Shown here one piece after another: positions 63,181 to 64,000 of a DNA stretch of 64,000 nucleotides. Origin of the DNA: an uncultured Bacteroidota bacterium (GTDB lineage: Bacteria > Bacteroidota > Bacteroidia > Flavobacteriales > Flavobacteriaceae); the NCBI GenBank assembly GCA_902595555.1, contig CACJQM010000003.1, positions 124,001 through 188,000 on the forward strand. The letters run 5' to 3'. How positions within the stretch are numbered: position 1 is the first letter of the stretch; the number at the start of each line of letters is the position of its first letter. Position numbers and translations under genes: made by a program. Under the pieces are notes generated by a model that was not told where the DNA came from, did no database searches, and saw only the letters and a program-made list of their open reading frames with translations.

Positions 63181-63756
63181 ATGAAAAATATATTATTATT
63201 ATGTGGTCTATTTTTAATAGTATCATGTGCAGATGTTAACAATTCTACTTCAGTTTCATCTGAAAATCAAGCAAAATTTGAACAGCATGTAGAATCTTTT
63301 AGAACTTTTACAAAAGGTTTTAATGCAGAAGATATGGATTTAACTTTAAGTGTAGTATCAGAATCTGTCCAGTGGAGCCCACCTTATTATAATGGTGGTG
63401 AACTTGTTGGATATGATGGATTTAAAAGCGCTGTACAAGGCTATTTTGATGACTTTGAAGACATTGTATTTGTTGAAGGAGAAGGTCCTAACATGAACCC
63501 TGATGCGGATCCAAATGAAAATTCAGCATATTGGTCTGGATCGTTATACTCAAGTGCAACTCCAACTGATAATCCTGATGGATTAAGAGTTTATGGAGTT
63601 TGGAAATGGAAACATTCAGAAACAGGTGCTGAAGGTGGAAATAAATGGTATGGTCTAATAAACTTTGGTGATGATGGAAAAATAACAGGATTTAGTGATT
63701 GGATGGATGTTAATGGAATGGCTGTACAAATAGAAAATTTTATTAATAACAATTAA
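63181..63756 (+). CDS. NTF2/SnoaL-like domain lipoprotein
   Basis: The 191-residue protein has a lipoprotein signal (LFLIVSCADV). The rest resembles the NTF2-like cone fold of SnoaL-type proteins: helix FEQHVESFRTFTKGFNAEDM, ESVQWSPPYYNGGELVGYDG, RVYGVWKWKHSETG and GLINFGDDGKITGFSDWMDV. Such proteins may bind or turn over small ligands; no catalytic set can be assigned. It lies downstream of gldN and is followed by a second lipoprotein gene of similar type. Confidence 0.75.
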   Translation: MKNILLLCGLFLIVSCADVNNSTSVSSENQAKFEQHVESFRTFTKGFNAEDMDLTLSVVSESVQWSPPYYNGGELVGYDGFKSAVQGYFDDFEDIVFVEGEGPNMNPDADPNENSAYWSGSLYSSATPTDNPDGLRVYGVWKWKHSETGAEGGNKWYGLINFGDDGKITGFSDWMDVNGMAVQIENFINNN

Positions 63757-63767
63757 AACTAAAAATT

Positions 63768-64000
63768 ATGAAAAAAATAATACTAATATTTACAATATTC
63801 TTAATGATTGGATGTGCACCAACAGGTGTTCAAGTTACGTTTGATGATGAAAAATCAAACGCAATTCGAGCTCATTTTCAAAATTATTTGAATAATGATA
63901 TGGATGGTTTAAAGTCATTGTGGTCGTCTGATTTACAAGTTTTTGCAAACAGTACAGAACCAGTAACACTTGATGAATTGGTCGTTTTATTACAAGCACA
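63768..64000 (+). CDS. Second NTF2-like lipoprotein, cut by window edge
   Basis: This gene is absent from the ORF track because it runs off the right edge. The ATG at 63768 opens a frame for 77 codons with no stop. The start has a lipoprotein signal (FLMIGCAPTG), then NAIRAHFQNYLNNDMDGLKS and a Trp-containing segment, like the first helix of NTF2-like proteins and like the preceding gene. It lies 11 bases after that gene, so the two are probably co-transcribed and distantly related. Confidence 0.7.
   Translation, partial: MKKIILIFTIFLMIGCAPTGVQVTFDDEKSNAIRAHFQNYLNNDMDGLKSLWSSDLQVFANSTEPVTLDELVVLLQA

Overview
The window is a stretch of chromosome from a marine-type Bacteroidota, most likely class Flavobacteriia. 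Three things point there: the gliding/type IX secretion genes gldKLMN and gldD; characteristic gene orders (miaB - sigma-54 activator - lptE - secG - groES - groEL; ftsX - DUF3098 - uppP - truB; purH - mreBCD - mrdA - rodA; atpD-atpC split off from the rest of the ATP synthase genes); and -7 promoter boxes of the TAnnTTTG type with no visible Shine-Dalgarno sequences. The DNA is very AT-rich and tightly packed. Every gap is shorter than 300 bases, six convergent gene pairs overlap or abut at their 3' ends, and TTG/GTG starts are common, all of which suits a streamlined marine genome. I cannot name the genus. No tRNA, rRNA, insertion sequence, prophage or CRISPR array was seen.

Layout, left to right. 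1-3.8 kb: edge of a CBM9-like lipoprotein gene, then an ExbB - small membrane protein - ExbD - ExbD - outer-membrane barrel cluster (TonB energising). 3.9-10.6 kb: a large TonB-dependent receptor (TBDR), atpD-atpC and a BtuB-like TBDR. 10.6-14.8 kb (minus): RNase G, RecX, an amidohydrolase lipoprotein, a 29-residue basic protein and an HU protein. 14.8-17.8 kb: mutY-ssb-gldD and a drug/metabolite exporter, with gldE absent from its usual place. 17.8-21.2 kb (minus): an M16 peptidase pair. 21.3-24.2 kb: rplU-rpmA, a phosphopantetheinyl transferase, PnuC and an NadR-like kinase, and a small His-rich membrane protein. 24.2-28.6 kb: a TBDR with two long His/Asp tracts (probably metal uptake), then a TPP riboswitch followed directly by another TBDR (probably thiamine or precursor uptake). 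28.6-33.6 kb: a Rieske-like lipoprotein, greA, HIT, DUF3127, aat, and on the minus strand ftsX-DUF3098-uppP-truB. 33.7-41.5 kb: leuS, surE-lpxB (minus), a C-terminal processing protease and an ABC permease. 41.5-54.7 kb (minus): cell-shape genes, purH, groESL, secG, lptE, sigma-54 activator and miaB. 54.9-64 kb: topA, an arginase-fold protein, gldKLMN and two NTF2-like lipoproteins, the last cut by the window edge.

The genes are mainly core housekeeping plus envelope and nutrient-uptake functions. ExbB/ExbD would energise the four TBDRs. GldKLMN is the trans-envelope core and motor of type IX secretion, with GldD as an accessory lipoprotein. MreBCD/PBP2/RodA build the lateral wall, while UppP and LptE/LpxB serve lipid-carrier recycling and LPS. 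I found no clearly new multigene system. The best leads are the riboswitch-controlled orphan receptor, the His/Asp-rich receptor with its His-rich neighbour, the metal-ligand-poor arginase homologue beside gldK, the 29-residue basic protein missed by the ORF track, and the DUF3127 protein that shares an SSB-like DDLPF tail.
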